Shown here: positions 10,919 through 22,517 of the stretch, piece after piece
Numbering within the stretch: position 1 is the stretch's first letter
Layout of the letters: every line of letters starts with the position of its first letter
NCBI GenBank assembly: GCA_015680905.1
Contig: CM027377.1
Span: 27,490,501 to 27,554,500 of the forward strand
Source of the DNA: Coptis chinensis
Lineage: Eukaryota > Streptophyta > Magnoliopsida > Ranunculales > Ranunculaceae
Reading direction: 5' to 3'
DNA length: 64,000 bases
The notes under the pieces: model-generated
The model's database searches: none
The model's input: only the letters and a program-made list of their open reading frames with translations
What the model was told of the DNA's origin: nothing
Translations under genes and position numbers: made by a program

Positions 10919-12174
10919 AGGAGTGATAGGGTTAAATACTAAAATCATTACTTTTGTATTAACTCTTATTCTTCATATTTTGAATGAGAATCATATGGGC
11001 AAATGTTATGCATATTATATATGTTATTAGTTATATGCATGTGTCTAATACTTTATGTTGTAGATGATATAGTGTGTTGTGATACACAGAAGATCATATT
11101 ATCAGTACCTTATAAAGTATAAGTAAACGTTCACAACCTAGATGGATTTGGACAAACCATTGGTACGGTTGTAGTATAATCTGGTATTAGTCTATCTTGA
11201 CTACATGATTACACTAGTACACTTTGTGTGTATTGAAAAGGACCAAGTAAGGTTGTTTCTCTTTATACTGACTATATAAGAGAACAAACACCTTTGTTAT
11301 TATGAATGCTTGTCCTCTTAATCCGGATATAATAACGGGCACTTACGTGAATTATACATTGCTTTAAATCATCAATGAGTGAGATTCTTTTGTGAATCAA
11401 CAAACTCGATGGATTGGGTAATGACATTGTATGTAAGGTGTGCTGTTGATTATAGAAGGAATACGTGACCCGCAGGAAGTCGGGTTGATGATGTCCCCTT
11501 GAGGAGCTCATAAGGATTGTCATGTAAACCCTACAGGTGGATTTAATCCGACATGATAATGAGGTTGAGTGGTACTACTCAAGGACATAAGAAGTTGATT
11601 AATGTAGTTGTCAGTAACTTGACTTAATCAACGGGCATTCGATATCTTAAACACGGGGAGATCAACAAGCATATAATATGGAGCCCATAAACGTAACACG
11701 TAATTTGGGATTAGGGCGGTAGTGCAACAATGGCCTTTAGTGGAATAAACCATTTGTTGACGGACTTGGGTCGTGTGTTCTGGGCGAACATGGGAAGCTC
11801 AAGCCCGTCAGGAGGCCCAACCCTAATTTCTCCTCATGGTCCCTGTTGTAGCCTATAAATAGAAACCTCTTTCTCTGGCCGTTTTTTAACCAAGGTTTTG
11901 CTCAAGAAAAGCAAGATCAAAATTCGGTTCCAACTTTGTAAGTGAGAGAGGCCAAGAGAGAAAGAAGAGGCTGGAAGTTCGTTGCCCACACAACGTCCAT
12001 TATAAGGATAGGAATACAATAGAAGATCAAGAGGTTGCTGATTCTCAGAGATAAGAAGCTGATCTAAAGGTATGTTTCTAAACTAAACCGTGAACACCCC
12101 TTATTCCACTGCGCGTGGGTTTTCGCGGTTTGTAGTCGATCATTCGATGCGACCATAACGGTTCCTACAAGGAG
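10919..12174. repeat. 5-bp target site duplication AGGAG around a solo LTR
   Basis: AGGAG at 10919-10923 and AGGAG at 12170-12174 directly flank the LTR. Outside them the sequence continues as GAATTCAT on the left and TTCATAATTC on the right, so the join is clean. Confidence 0.8.
10924..12169. mobile_element. Solo LTR, 1246 bp
   Basis: The segment begins TGATAGGG and ends CCTACA, that is TG...CA, inside a perfect 5-bp duplication. It contains a plant TATA box (GCCTATAAATAGAAACC near 11855) followed by a transcribed-looking leader, as expected of an LTR in + orientation. No internal coding region and no second LTR are present, so it is a recombination remnant. The superfamily is not determined; minus-strand open frames inside it are chance. 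Confidence 0.75.
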
Positions 12175-12443
12175 TTCATAATTCACATAATTATATTCAT
12201 TCTTAATCCAAAAACCCTTAATAAGTACGACCTCATTGATTAACAATTATAAATTTCCATTTTGCATAACTCTAAAGATAGAAGTCTGTTTTGCATGAAT
12301 TTCCTTTTAGATAACTCTTTACAATTTGAGTTTCACTCAACTTCTAAACAAAACCTAAAGGAAACCTATAAATACAACACTATACCTATTGTTCAAAGTA
12401 CATCGAAGACTTTTTCACATTCAATTTTCATCATATTCAAACA

Positions 12444-12724
12444 ATGGATTACCTTAACTACCCAATTAATTATATTTGGAACAACAAGAAGAAGGTATGC
12501 CACATGTTATTTTCACAAATAATTTTTACTTATAGTGTCTAACCAATTAATATTTTCATATGTATTAGAAATTGATTCGCAAAGAGACAGAGAAGATTAG
12601 TAGCAGTATCTATTCAACAAAGTATTTATTCAACTATCTTAACAAGGGAGATCGAGAAAACATCAACACTGACAATCAGAGAGTAGAAAAAGAAGACGAA
12701 TTGAGACAAAGAATGTTTGAATGA
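12444..12724 (+). CDS. Putative two-exon small ORF, 68 aa, unknown
   Basis: A first exon (12444-12494, starting MDYLNYPINYIW) ends at AAG followed by GTATGCC. A second exon (12569-12724) begins after TGTATTAG and stays in phase to a TGA, ending DELRQRMFE. The second exon is rich in Lys, Glu and Arg. About 65 bp upstream of the ATG is a TATA-like CCTATAAATACA (around 12366) that recurs in the neighbouring repeat blocks. I recognise no family. It may be a gene of a non-autonomous element or chance; the in-phase splice sites are the only support. Confidence 0.3.
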
Positions 12725-13480
12725 AGATACATATTGAAATTGTAATCTATATAATTTCATCTAATATAAATTTTTATTTTTTGTAATGAAATCCATCAAT
12801 ATGAATATCTACTTTTGTTAAACTTAGCAAAGCAAATGATACAACTGATTTCACTAAGGTCAGTAGCTCATACTAATTTTTATTAAATATATTTAATAAG
12901 GGGTAGTGTATGTATGACTATGATGGCTAAGAATGTGATACTTAAGCAAATGGCTTCTAGGGAAAATTTTCGATGAAACATTTTGACTAGCCATTTTGAA
13001 TATTTAGCTATTACAAAAAAAAAAAAAAAAAAAATCAAAAAAATCAAAAAATCAAAATTGCACATGCCTTAACAGGTACGTCCTACAAAATATTATATGA
13101 CCTTATTCATTAACAATTAAGATTTTCTATTTGAGAAAACTCTATACATAGAAGTCTCTATTGCATACACTTCCATTTCAATTTGGTAATCAAAAAAATT
13201 GAACAGTTGAAAAAAAAAAAAAAAACAACAACAACAACAAACAACAACAACAACAACAATTTTAGTAAACTACTAAAACAAGAAACAGATAAAAACATCT
13301 AAATAAGTATCACTACTTACGACCTTATTCACTAATAATTAGGGATTTTTATTTCAAAAACTATGTTGATTATGAAAAGACTTCCCTTTAGATAAGACTT
13401 TACAATTTTAGTTTAAGTAAACATCTAAAACAAAACCTAAATGGAATCCTATAAATACAGAATTATACCTAAGCCAAAAA

Positions 13481-13771
13481 TCATTCATATAATTATGCTC
13501 ATTTAAAATTAGATCTACAAATATACAACCTTCAAAAAAAAATATATGTACACAATGGTTACATATTATTGATGGAACTAACTCTGTTTCTCTTTGATCT
13601 TAACTTACTTGAATTATATTATTCATTGATGGATATATTTCATTGTACAAAAGATTCTGTCAACTCGATAGAAGTGGTGGATTTATTTCTTCTGATGAAT
13701 TTTATTTATCAATCCTGAGTTTGATGTTCCATCTTACTAATATGATAGCTAAACTTTACGGCACAACATAT
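13481..13771. other. No feature seen
   Basis: AT-rich sequence left of the first CACTA end with short diverged matches to the repeat blocks. No gene or element end was recognised. Confidence 0.5.
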
Positions 13772-14010
13772 CACTAGTAGAAGAAAATGTTATTTGTGAC
13801 TGTTCTATTTGAAACGGTCAGAAAAAGGTTTTTGTGACTGTTTTAAAAAGTTTTTGGTGACGTGCGTTTTCGAAACGGCCACAAATGGTTTTTTCTAAAG
13901 AAGGTGTATATGTGTGGAGAACTATTTGTGACTATTTCACTAAAATAGTTACATATTATCCAACATTTAAGTGACCATTGTACCCATTATTTGACCAAAC
14001 TAGTTTTTGG
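13772..14010 (+). repeat. Left terminal and subterminal repeats of CACTA-A
   Basis: The first 240 bp hold the terminal CACTAGTAGAAGAAAA and at least five GTGACTGTT / AAACGGTCA / CGGCCACAAA motifs, in direct and inverted order, about 20-30 bp apart. Such motifs bind the TNPA protein in characterised En/Spm elements. Confidence 0.75.
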
Positions 14011-14479
14011 TCCAGTGTGGGCCCACAACTCCACTAAAAAACACCTTATTCAAAACACAACACGCCCACTTTACACTTTATGTTATTGTCTTATATGACC
14101 CATTCAGTTTTCGGTCAATGCTGCCACAACTCCACTAAAAAATAACTACTTAGACACACAAATTAGATACACCAACATAGCCCAGTGAGGCCACGTTCCT
14201 TCAAACACTTCCAGCCCAGTAAGCAGTACGTGCTCTCCTCTAGAAAAAAAAAGGAAAACAGTTCGAACGACCACGACTCTCTCTTCACTTAGGTTTTCCA
14301 ATTTCAAAAAGAAAATTTTGGTTAGCTGGGAACTTCGATAACCGTTCAACTTCAAGTTTTCAGTCAAACTCCAATAGTCATTCATTTTCTTTCTATAAGA
14401 CTTTTTCTTTTCTTAATCTTTATCTGTTCATCTTTACTTGATGCAGGTTCTCAAATTTCAACTATATATTCTTTCTTAC

Positions 14480-15586
14480 TGATAGACGTAAAATTGAATA
14501 ATTTACCTACGAAATGAACGATGAAACTCAAAATGCAAGTGAAACTAAACTTAATTACGTGTTGCTATCAAAGATTTCTATACTCTCAATTCTATCGAAA
14601 TATTCTTTAGCATTCAAGTTTCTTAGATTGACTAATCTATTCAAAGTCTAATAAGAGCAATGGTGGGAATTCTACACTACGATGTGAATTCGAATGACAA
14701 GATACGAATAACGAAATGACATATATAAAGATTTGAACTTTACTAATTTTAATTAACAATACTTCAAATGTAATTAATAACTAAGAGTTGAATAACAACA
14801 AGAATTGAAATTAGATCTACAAATTTAAATGACAAAATCGAAATGGACAAGAAATAACTATTTTATTTATCTAATCAATGAAGAACTATGATTCAAAGAA
14901 TTAATCTAAAATAAAGTATGAAACTAATTAATTTAACTAATTGAATTAAAAACTAGATCTACAAGCTATTTTAATGGCTACTTTTCTATTCTAGATTATC
15001 TAACTATATCTTTCTTAAGAGCTAAGTCTTGTTTTATGTAAAAGAGGAGACCAGATCCACAATTTCGTGCATGGGCTGAAGAGCCATGTTTTGGGCCAAA
15101 AAATCGAGCCCAAAGCCCAATTTCTTCAGTCCACAAAGCCCGTTTCAGCTGGCTTTGACTTCATCAGACTTTTCTTCCACTTATAATTCTCTAATTGGGT
15201 CAAGGCTTGGACCATTGGAAATCTCTTTCCGAGCCGATCGTTTTGACGTAAGGTAGACCCAAATCCGAGGCTTGAGTCCAAAGATATGGTCTTTGTAAGT
15301 TCTACTGACTTGTGCACTGTTTTTGCCCGTGCTGACTTTTCAGCTTTTGACCGGGTTCATAAAGGTTTTGTCTCCTTGAATCTTGGCCTTTATCATAGAA
15401 CTTCTTAGCAACCAACCCTTTGCTCCTTTATATCACCAAAGTGGCACATTTCTGCACATAATTGAATTCCATGCCTGAAATACATAAAAGTACGTAATTA
15501 GCATTAACTCTTATTTATTACTCGCATAATTGGTCTAAAAGTAGTATTATTAAGGGCTTAAAACTACAGTTTTGGGCTTCTTATCA
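14480..15586 (-). repeat. 3' LTR of Athila-1
   Basis: On + it begins TGATAGACGTAAAATTG and ends GCTTCTTATCA; in element orientation it starts TGATAAG. It matches 27654-28788 along its length with scattered substitutions. Confidence 0.9.
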
Positions 15587-15603
15587 AACCTCCCCCAAAC
15601 AAC
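15587..15603 (-). promoter_or_regulatory. Polypurine tract of Athila-1
   Basis: Directly inside the 3' LTR; on the minus strand it reads GTTTGGGGGAGGTT, the expected primer for plus-strand synthesis. Confidence 0.8.
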
Positions 15604-17400
15604 ATTTTGCTTGTCCTCAAGCAAATATGAGAAATTAGCATAAGTGACAAAAATGGAGTTCTAACTAATCTCGTTTCGCTGAGTACGATTACATTGACCA
15701 TATGCAACAAGGTCTTAAACCACTAGGAATTCCCTAGTGGACGAGTTATAGCCTCGTGAAAGTTTTCCAGTGAAGGTACTCACAAACTTCATCTATACTA
15801 CAACGATTCAGAAATAAAACTATTGTTTCCTTATCTATGTCTCAATTATCTATATATCTCACTAGCAATGAATACATAATAATCAAGTCGAAACCTAAGC
15901 TAATATATGCATAATAATCTATCATTTACGAATAAACATATTTGCAATGAGTAATACTATGAGATGAACTAGCAGGTCCGTTTCTGAAAACTCGGAATAG
16001 CGTCCTTAAGTAGGTCCTCACATAAATGTCAAGACAAAAATCACTCTGATTTTTCCGCTCAAGTTTTGCTACTCCAGTGTGCAGTGGGCACACTTTACCT
16101 TACAAACTCAATGACACACGAGGAAGCCGGAGTCGATCAAATACATTTGCCACTTACTATCACACTAACCTATTCCTAATTGAGCTAGAGATCTTTATTA
16201 GGTGTTGCGGGGATTAGGAGATGGTTTTAAGAAGGAAGGAAATGGATATTCAAAAAGAACAAGTCTGAGATAATAGAGTCTTCATATTATGTAACTAGAG
16301 AAAACCTTATTCTTTACTTTTGCTTCTATACTTTGTTTCCATCCTTATATATATATATTTTTTATTTTATTTTTTATTTATTTATTTATTTTTCTTTTTC
16401 TTTGGCTTTTGACTCCTTGATTCTATTTTTGGAGTTCTAACTCTTTATTTTATTTTATTTTTCTTTTATTTGGATGGAAACTTACTTTTCTCTTCTGAAG
16501 CGACTAACAAATTCTTGATTTCAAAGGTTATTCTCTTTTATATTCTTCATCTCTATTCTCAAACTTATTCAAAGAATTGGGTAGATTGATTTTTTATTTT
16601 GTTTTGTTTTGTAACAGGGTAAAGGATTTGTGGTTTATGAAAGGCTAAAGAAAGGCTCAGAGGGGCGATTAGCGGAAAATAATTCATAGGTTAGAATTTC
16701 TTGCTATATCGATCCAAAGAGGGCCTAAATTCTCGCTTAGGATATGGTATAATGATCTAGCAAGTGGACGTGTGATTTCTCTATCCGGATTTCACTTCTC
16801 CCTTGTGTCATTTCTCAAATGTGTCACTCATATAAGGCTTTAGGCTATATTTTCACAGGATTTATAGAATAAGTACTCTAGCCTAGCTTTCAGAAACTTA
16901 CTGCCAACAATCATAGATACTCATGTAACATATTTATAGATAGATGCAAGGACTATTACCTACATATTAGCCTAAGTTTCTAAAAACTATTCTAATTCAA
17001 AAGCTACGTGAGACTTCTATATTATTGAGAGCATAGAGAAAAAAAACAATACCAATGTTCCTAAGTGTATAACATACTTTTTATTTATATTTTTTAAAAT
17101 TTTTGAATTTTTTAGCTAGAAAACAAGTGCATATTATACATATCTATATCCTAACAGATGTCTTAATTACACGTGTTTCTATGCCCCCCCAAAATAAGAA
17201 GCATGCTTTGTCCTCAAAGTATTTTAAATAAAGAGGGTAGGGAAATACCATTGAAACGCATAAAATTCTAGAACATCTGCAAAACAAGGTTATAACATAC
17301 TAATATAGAAAAGAAAAACTGACGCAACTCTATAAGAGTTCCACCCGTTATGGGGTTAATGAGAAATAGATTGCTTGGGACATAAACAGACACCTACTGA
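15600..17400 (-). other. Long 3' untranslated region of Athila-1, conserved with Athila-2
   Basis: No coding content. Blocks such as TTTGCTTGTCCTCAAGCAAA, AATTGAGCTAGAGRTCTTTA and ATATCGATCCAAAGARGGCC are shared, in the same order, with 54.67-55.85 kb of the second element. A CCACTAGG/CCTAGTGG inverted repeat at 15720-15740 can form a short hairpin and is identical in both elements. Confidence 0.75.
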
Positions 17401-17419
17401 AACTAACACTTACCTGTAC

Positions 17420-20400
17420 TCTCGTTTAAACATTGTCCTCCTGATTTCCCTCTTCAAAGAGATGAGGTTCTTTCGCATCCTGCCATGCCATGATAAGTTG
17501 CCAAGCCCGCCCCTGTGTGTCGTCAACTTGTGTTAACCTGTCTAGTGTTACAATGTCTGATGGGGTGTAAGGAGCAACCAAATGAGGTTGCACCTGCCAT
17601 CCCGGCCAAGTCATTACTCGAAATGAGCGAACTACCTAATTGGTGGGTCTCATGACTTCAACCCTTTTCCAATCCATGAATTGGGTACATAATTCTGGTA
17701 GACAATTGCGTAGGATGCGGCAAACCATAACAGGCATAAGAAGATACTTATGGCGCATGCTTTGGGCTCTCTTAAGACTAGCCACTAATACTCGGGGAAC
17801 GTCATATCAGTGACATCCCTCAGCTAAAGCAAGGAAAACGTCACCAAATGGTACTATTTTTGCGTAAAAACCAAAACTCCCTAGAATATTCATGAGGATA
17901 AATAACATGGTGGTGCCTACATTTAGGGACAGGCTACCAAGGGCTATGTTGTAACACCCTTAGTCCATTATACGAAATACCCCTCCCCCATAATACTCAT
18001 GGAAATATGTATAGTCATAGAGGTATGAATTATTGGTCATATATCCCCACGTGTGAATAGGATCAGGTATTGGTATTCCCGAAACTAATGCTACCACATA
18101 CTTATTGAATTCTAGGGGTGTGTCATCAACCGTGACAGAGAATTCTTGTTCTCCATCCTGGTTACAATAGAACTTAACATTATTGTAGAAAAATTCAGTA
18201 AGCTTAGGTGAATACGAGTCGTCTTCACTTACCAGAAGATGCCTCCATCCGAACTGCGTGATCCTCTCGCGGAACCAATGTCCATAAGACTCGCTCCCCA
18301 ACAAGTGTTCGAAAGATCTGCCCCCATTACAATAGGAGAAGTCATCACAAAACTACTCTCTAGAACAGCTGCAACTATCCCTAACAACCCTCGTGAAACT
18401 TGAAATTTTTGGTGCCCATTGGGTCAGTATGCAAGCGCTCAAGGTATGCTCGGATGATGGCGGTGCGCTCTGTTGAGTTTCTAATTCCATGCACTTGGGC
18501 GCAGGGTGCTCTCACTTTTAGCCTGGGATGGGCGCGGGGTGCTCTCGGGATGAAAACTGGAATTCCAGTGTTTTGGGCCAGGTGGCGCTTAGGTTTGTGT
18601 TGGAGAGGGCACAAGTCACTTCGTGGTAGAATTCCTCCGATCTTTGAGAGGGCGGTGGCTCCATCCATAGCAGCTGGGAGCCGGGGGAGGTCGAAGTCTT
18701 GCGAAGGAAAAATAAGGTAAAGTGGGAATGAAATGTGAGAGATGAATGTGAGATATAGTTGGGGTTGTGAGTGTAGAATGAATGCAGTTTTTATAGGATT
18801 TAAGTTGCTAAAAAGAATCGGAAAGTTACCCAAAAAGTTTTAAGGCAATTGCCGAAAATAATAAAATTTCCAAAACCGAAAACGGAAACAACCCATATTC
18901 TCTATTCCAAAACAAACCTAATATCTTTTAGGTTGAATTTAGGTTAGATACTGCCTAATTTATCGAGATTTCATCCTAACACAATATCTATTTATAGCGA
19001 TGCCCATATCGGCAATATTCTCAACCCTCACTCCAAAACAACTTCTGAAAATAGATGATCATATAACGAATTATGTTAGGCTAAATAATACCACCCCAAA
19101 ACAATTCGGGATGGTGGGATTAATGATAAGAACAACGCATAATTCAAAATTAACCAACTTATATTAAAATTGAATTCCGAATAAAATACGACAACCAAAT
19201 TCAAATTTAATTACTGAACTAATCTTTTTACATCCGTACTAAATAAAAACAAATACAATAAAACAAATCAACTTATTAGATCCCTAAACCACTCGCTGCT
19301 AGTAGTGGAATGCGCTCGAGAAGCAGATGGCCCTTGGGCTTCCGATGGGCCAGAGCCATCCGTCTTGCGGCGACGATGCTCGTGCCTCACAGACTGCTCC
19401 TCCGAAGAAGAACCCCCCTGGGGTGGGAAACGTGCAAGCATGTCATCTCGGAACTAGCGCTGACCGTCCATCTCAGCCCTCGTCTGTTCCCACCGCTCAT
19501 CTTCGCGCCGGGCACGAGTCTCGAAGTTATGATGCATGGTAGCCTACCGAGTTCAGAGATCTTCACAAATAGTATTTAGAGAATGCATGCCACGGTGAAT
19601 CACAGCCATGCATTCTGCATCCGACCTGCACCTCTCCAAGGCATCGGCATCAAAACATGCCGTGTCATCCTCATCCTCCGAGTCACTCCCCTCGACTACC
19701 CTCTCTTCAGGCAACCTCCAAACTCTCTGGATACACTCCGTATAAATATGATGATTTCGGTGCTCCTTCAGGCAAATCCTATCAGACCTCGGAGTCACTC
19801 TCAAGGTTATCACGATCTTCGTTATCAAAACAGGGAGAGGTGCAATACTCTTTCCAACTCCCATAATCATGTTACGCAAAAAACTCCAAAATACAGAACT
19901 CATACTTCTGCTCCTAGAGTATCCATAGAACGTGAAGGCAGTTCAGACCGATATCATTAACTTTCTCCTTCTTTATGACATTCCTACCAATCTACTGAGC
20001 TACAGCCAGCTGGTTGGTTCGGAGAGACGACTGGCGAACACAATGCAAGCTCGCATTGTAGTTCCCTTCCGCAACAGTCGCGTTCATCAAAGGTTCTACA
20101 GTAGTAAACTGGGAATCCTGTAATGTGGCATCGAGATGGTGTCTAGGTGGAATGCCTAAAATCTCAGCCAACAACCCAGTAGTAACCTCTCTCCTCCTCC
20201 CAGCCACCTTAACAAAAATTCGATCCCCATTCAACTCCCTTGTCCTATAAAACTCTCAGACCAAATCTTCATGGTAAAAATCGTCTGTCGAGTACCACAA
20301 ACCACTCCAGTCTCTCCTAACCATCTCGTCACCGTAAAACGGAGCAAAGTGGTCGGCAGTAAAAGCGTGCTCCGGCAATATCAGACGTCTTTGAGCCATT

Positions 20401-20456
20401 GGAGTTTTTATAAGATGTGTGGGTTTGAATAAGGTAGGGGACTTGTTTTGAAACAC
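17420..20456 (-). pseudogene. Additional ORF region downstream of pol in Athila-1
   Basis: Several minus-strand open blocks follow the integrase. One (around 17960-18304) includes YGHWFRERITQFGWRHLL and NNVKFYCNQDG, and another nearby shows LNVGTTMLFILMNILG. They match, block by block, the ORF at 56.4-57.5 kb (AYGHLFRNFITRVGWNSL, MNVGTVMLFILLNIMG). The family resembles the 'putative plant transposon protein' ORFs found in this position in Athila-type elements. An earlier block (19992-20456) begins MAQRRLILPEHAF. No transmembrane or envelope-like signature is clear. Fossil with several breaks. Confidence 0.65.
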
Positions 20457-20539
20457 CCTAACTAAAAATAATGTTAGGAGGCTCGGTGGTGGTGGTGGCA
20501 GTTGAAATTTTTGAATTTTTGGTGGTGTTTGGTTATTTA

Positions 20540-21480
20540 AGTTGGTGGAGGTGGTGGTGGTTGTAGTTAGGAGGAGATTTGGGGTGGGTTTTAACTTTGG
20601 GTGTGGGTGTATTTAGGTTTCTTATATATATATATATTTTTGTTAGGTTTTTGAAGCTTTGATGTTTGGTAATGGCAGTTTGGAGAATGGAATTGCGACT
20701 GTTGGTGTGAAGGAAGAGACGCACGTGCGTGCGAAGTTGGGCCCAAGCCCACTTGATTTTCGGATTTTGATTTTTTGATATTTCGTGCAACTTCAAACTT
20801 AAATTGCTGCTTCGTTACCAGGCCGATTTTTGCGAATGAGGTATGGAAATGATCAGGAGAGAATTTCCAATCCAATGATCTAGAAAACGCTCTAGTCCAA
20901 CCGTTGGTGACATGTAAGAAGATGGAAAATACCTCGAAGTGCACGCATGACGTAAGTTATGCGAACGAATGAAATCTAATTTCATAGATAATGTCAACCC
21001 GAATCGTAATACAATTAAACGGTCTAATCAACACAACTGGAGAGTTGAATAATCCAGAATATAACGAACACCCCGCCCCCAAACAAATTTTAGACACAGA
21101 GTTGAGAAAATTTGTTTTAAAAAGTGGGTCTTTTAAAGTCAGATTCCCGAGACTTCTTAACTTACTATGTTTGTGATTTTAAATTTTTTATGAATAAAAT
21201 TTAATATAAGAAAACAAGAAAGCATTAAATGCATAATTCACACCATAGAGGGACATGACTCAAAAACCGAGAAAACATGCAAGAGTGGAAAACATGAATT
21301 ATGTTAAACGTGGACTTAGGATCCGGTACTTATAGCCATACACTCCATAGGGAGGGCCCGGTTACCTTAATGGTGCACTTACCAATATATGGAAATGAAA
21401 GAAAGTACACCAATGAAAAAGGTCAGTCCTCATAGACAGGATCCTGTAAAAGGACTTCCTCTACATCAGGGGACAATAGC
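20540..21480 (-). other. Spacer between the extra ORFs and pol of Athila-1
   Basis: GT-rich (20480-20600) then AT-rich sequence without a recognisable domain. Open frames here are low-complexity. Confidence 0.5.
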
Positions 21481-21500
21481 TCGTGAAAATGTTTCAACCG

Positions 21501-22370
21501 TTAGCCATTTACTTGAAAGGTACTGTTGTCCTTTGGATTTACTAAGGTGATTGCCCCATAAGGGGTGACTTCAATAACCAGAAAAGGACTAGTCCAACGA
21601 GTTTTTAATTTCCCTGGAAAAATATGTAGACGAGAATTGTAAAGTAAGACCTTTTGACCTACCACAAACTCTTTGCGCAAAATTTGCTTATCATGAACAC
21701 GTTTCATGTTAGCTTTATAATCTTTTGCGAGGTCATAAGAATCGCTACGGATTTCTTCAAGCTTATTCAATTGCAACTTGCGCTTGACACCCGCCTTATC
21801 AAAATTGAAGTTAAGGCTTTTTATAGCCCACATAGCACGGTGCTCCAATTCAATGGGCAAATGACAAGGTTTCCCAAATAGAAGTCTAAAGGGAGACATA
21901 CCTATAGGAGTTTTGAAAGCAGTCCTATATGCCCATAAGGCATCAGAGAGACGCTTTGACCAATCTTTCCTATCAAGATTTATAGTTATTTCTAAGATCT
22001 TTTTGATTTCCCTATTAGAAACTTCTACTTGTCCTCTAGTTTGTGGATGATACGGAGTTGCTACCTTATGTGTAACTCCATATTTCTTCACAAGAGATGC
22101 AACAACTCTGTTGCAAAAATGTGTTCCACCATCACTAATGATGGCATTGGGAATGCCAAATCGACAGAAAATGTACTCTTTAACAAAAAACACAACTGTC
22201 TTATGGTCATTGCTACGGCAAGCCATGGCCTCTATCCATTTAGACACGTAGTCCACGACAACTAGAATATAGATGAAGCCGTGGGAAACTGGAAAGGGAC
22301 CCATGAAATCAATGCCCCATACTTCAAAAATTTCTACCACCATGATTGGATTCAATGGCATCATATTATG
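21501..22370 (-). pseudogene. Integrase of Athila-1
   Basis: Core motifs are clear: [13 protein letters not shown] (first Asp), DGGTHFCN (second Asp) and [20 protein letters not shown] (Glu region), followed by the [20 protein letters not shown] and [14 protein letters not shown] blocks typical of Athila integrases. The C-terminal part retains [10 protein letters not shown] and PYGAITL. The upstream zinc finger region is near 22370-22480. It is part of the fossil polyprotein. Confidence 0.9.
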
Positions 22371-22517
22371 CTTCGTGATTCACCCAAGTTGTTGGCAACG
22401 AATGCACGCCTTGCAATGCACTTGGGCATCTTTAAAGATAGTAGGCCAATAAAACCCACATTGTAGAATTTTAACAGCTGTTTTCATACCACTGAAATAG
22501 CCACCACACTCTTTTTT

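Larger units (their letters stand above)
10740..13480. repeat. Three diverged dispersed repeat blocks
   Basis: A motif series (ACGACCTCATTGATTAACAA, then CTCTAAAGATAGAAGTCT, TTGCATGAATTTCCTTTT, and CCTATAAATACA with AACCTAAA upstream) recurs in diverged form. Block A covers about 10816-10918, is repeated as block B at 12175-12400, and further copies lie at about 13080-13200 and 13315-13480. Two blocks contain a TATA-like CCTATAAATACA box. Block A is interrupted by the solo LTR at 10924. The blocks may be promoter or terminal repeats of a small gene family or of a non-autonomous element. Confidence 0.65.

Noticed and set aside
11272-12246. Minus-strand frames within the solo LTR
   Set aside because: Short, no motif, and inside a defined LTR.
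18381-18833. 150-codon minus-strand frame in Athila-1
   Set aside because: Its second half is driven by the GC-rich palindromic words; only its position within the extra ORF region is informative, so it is not listed as a gene.
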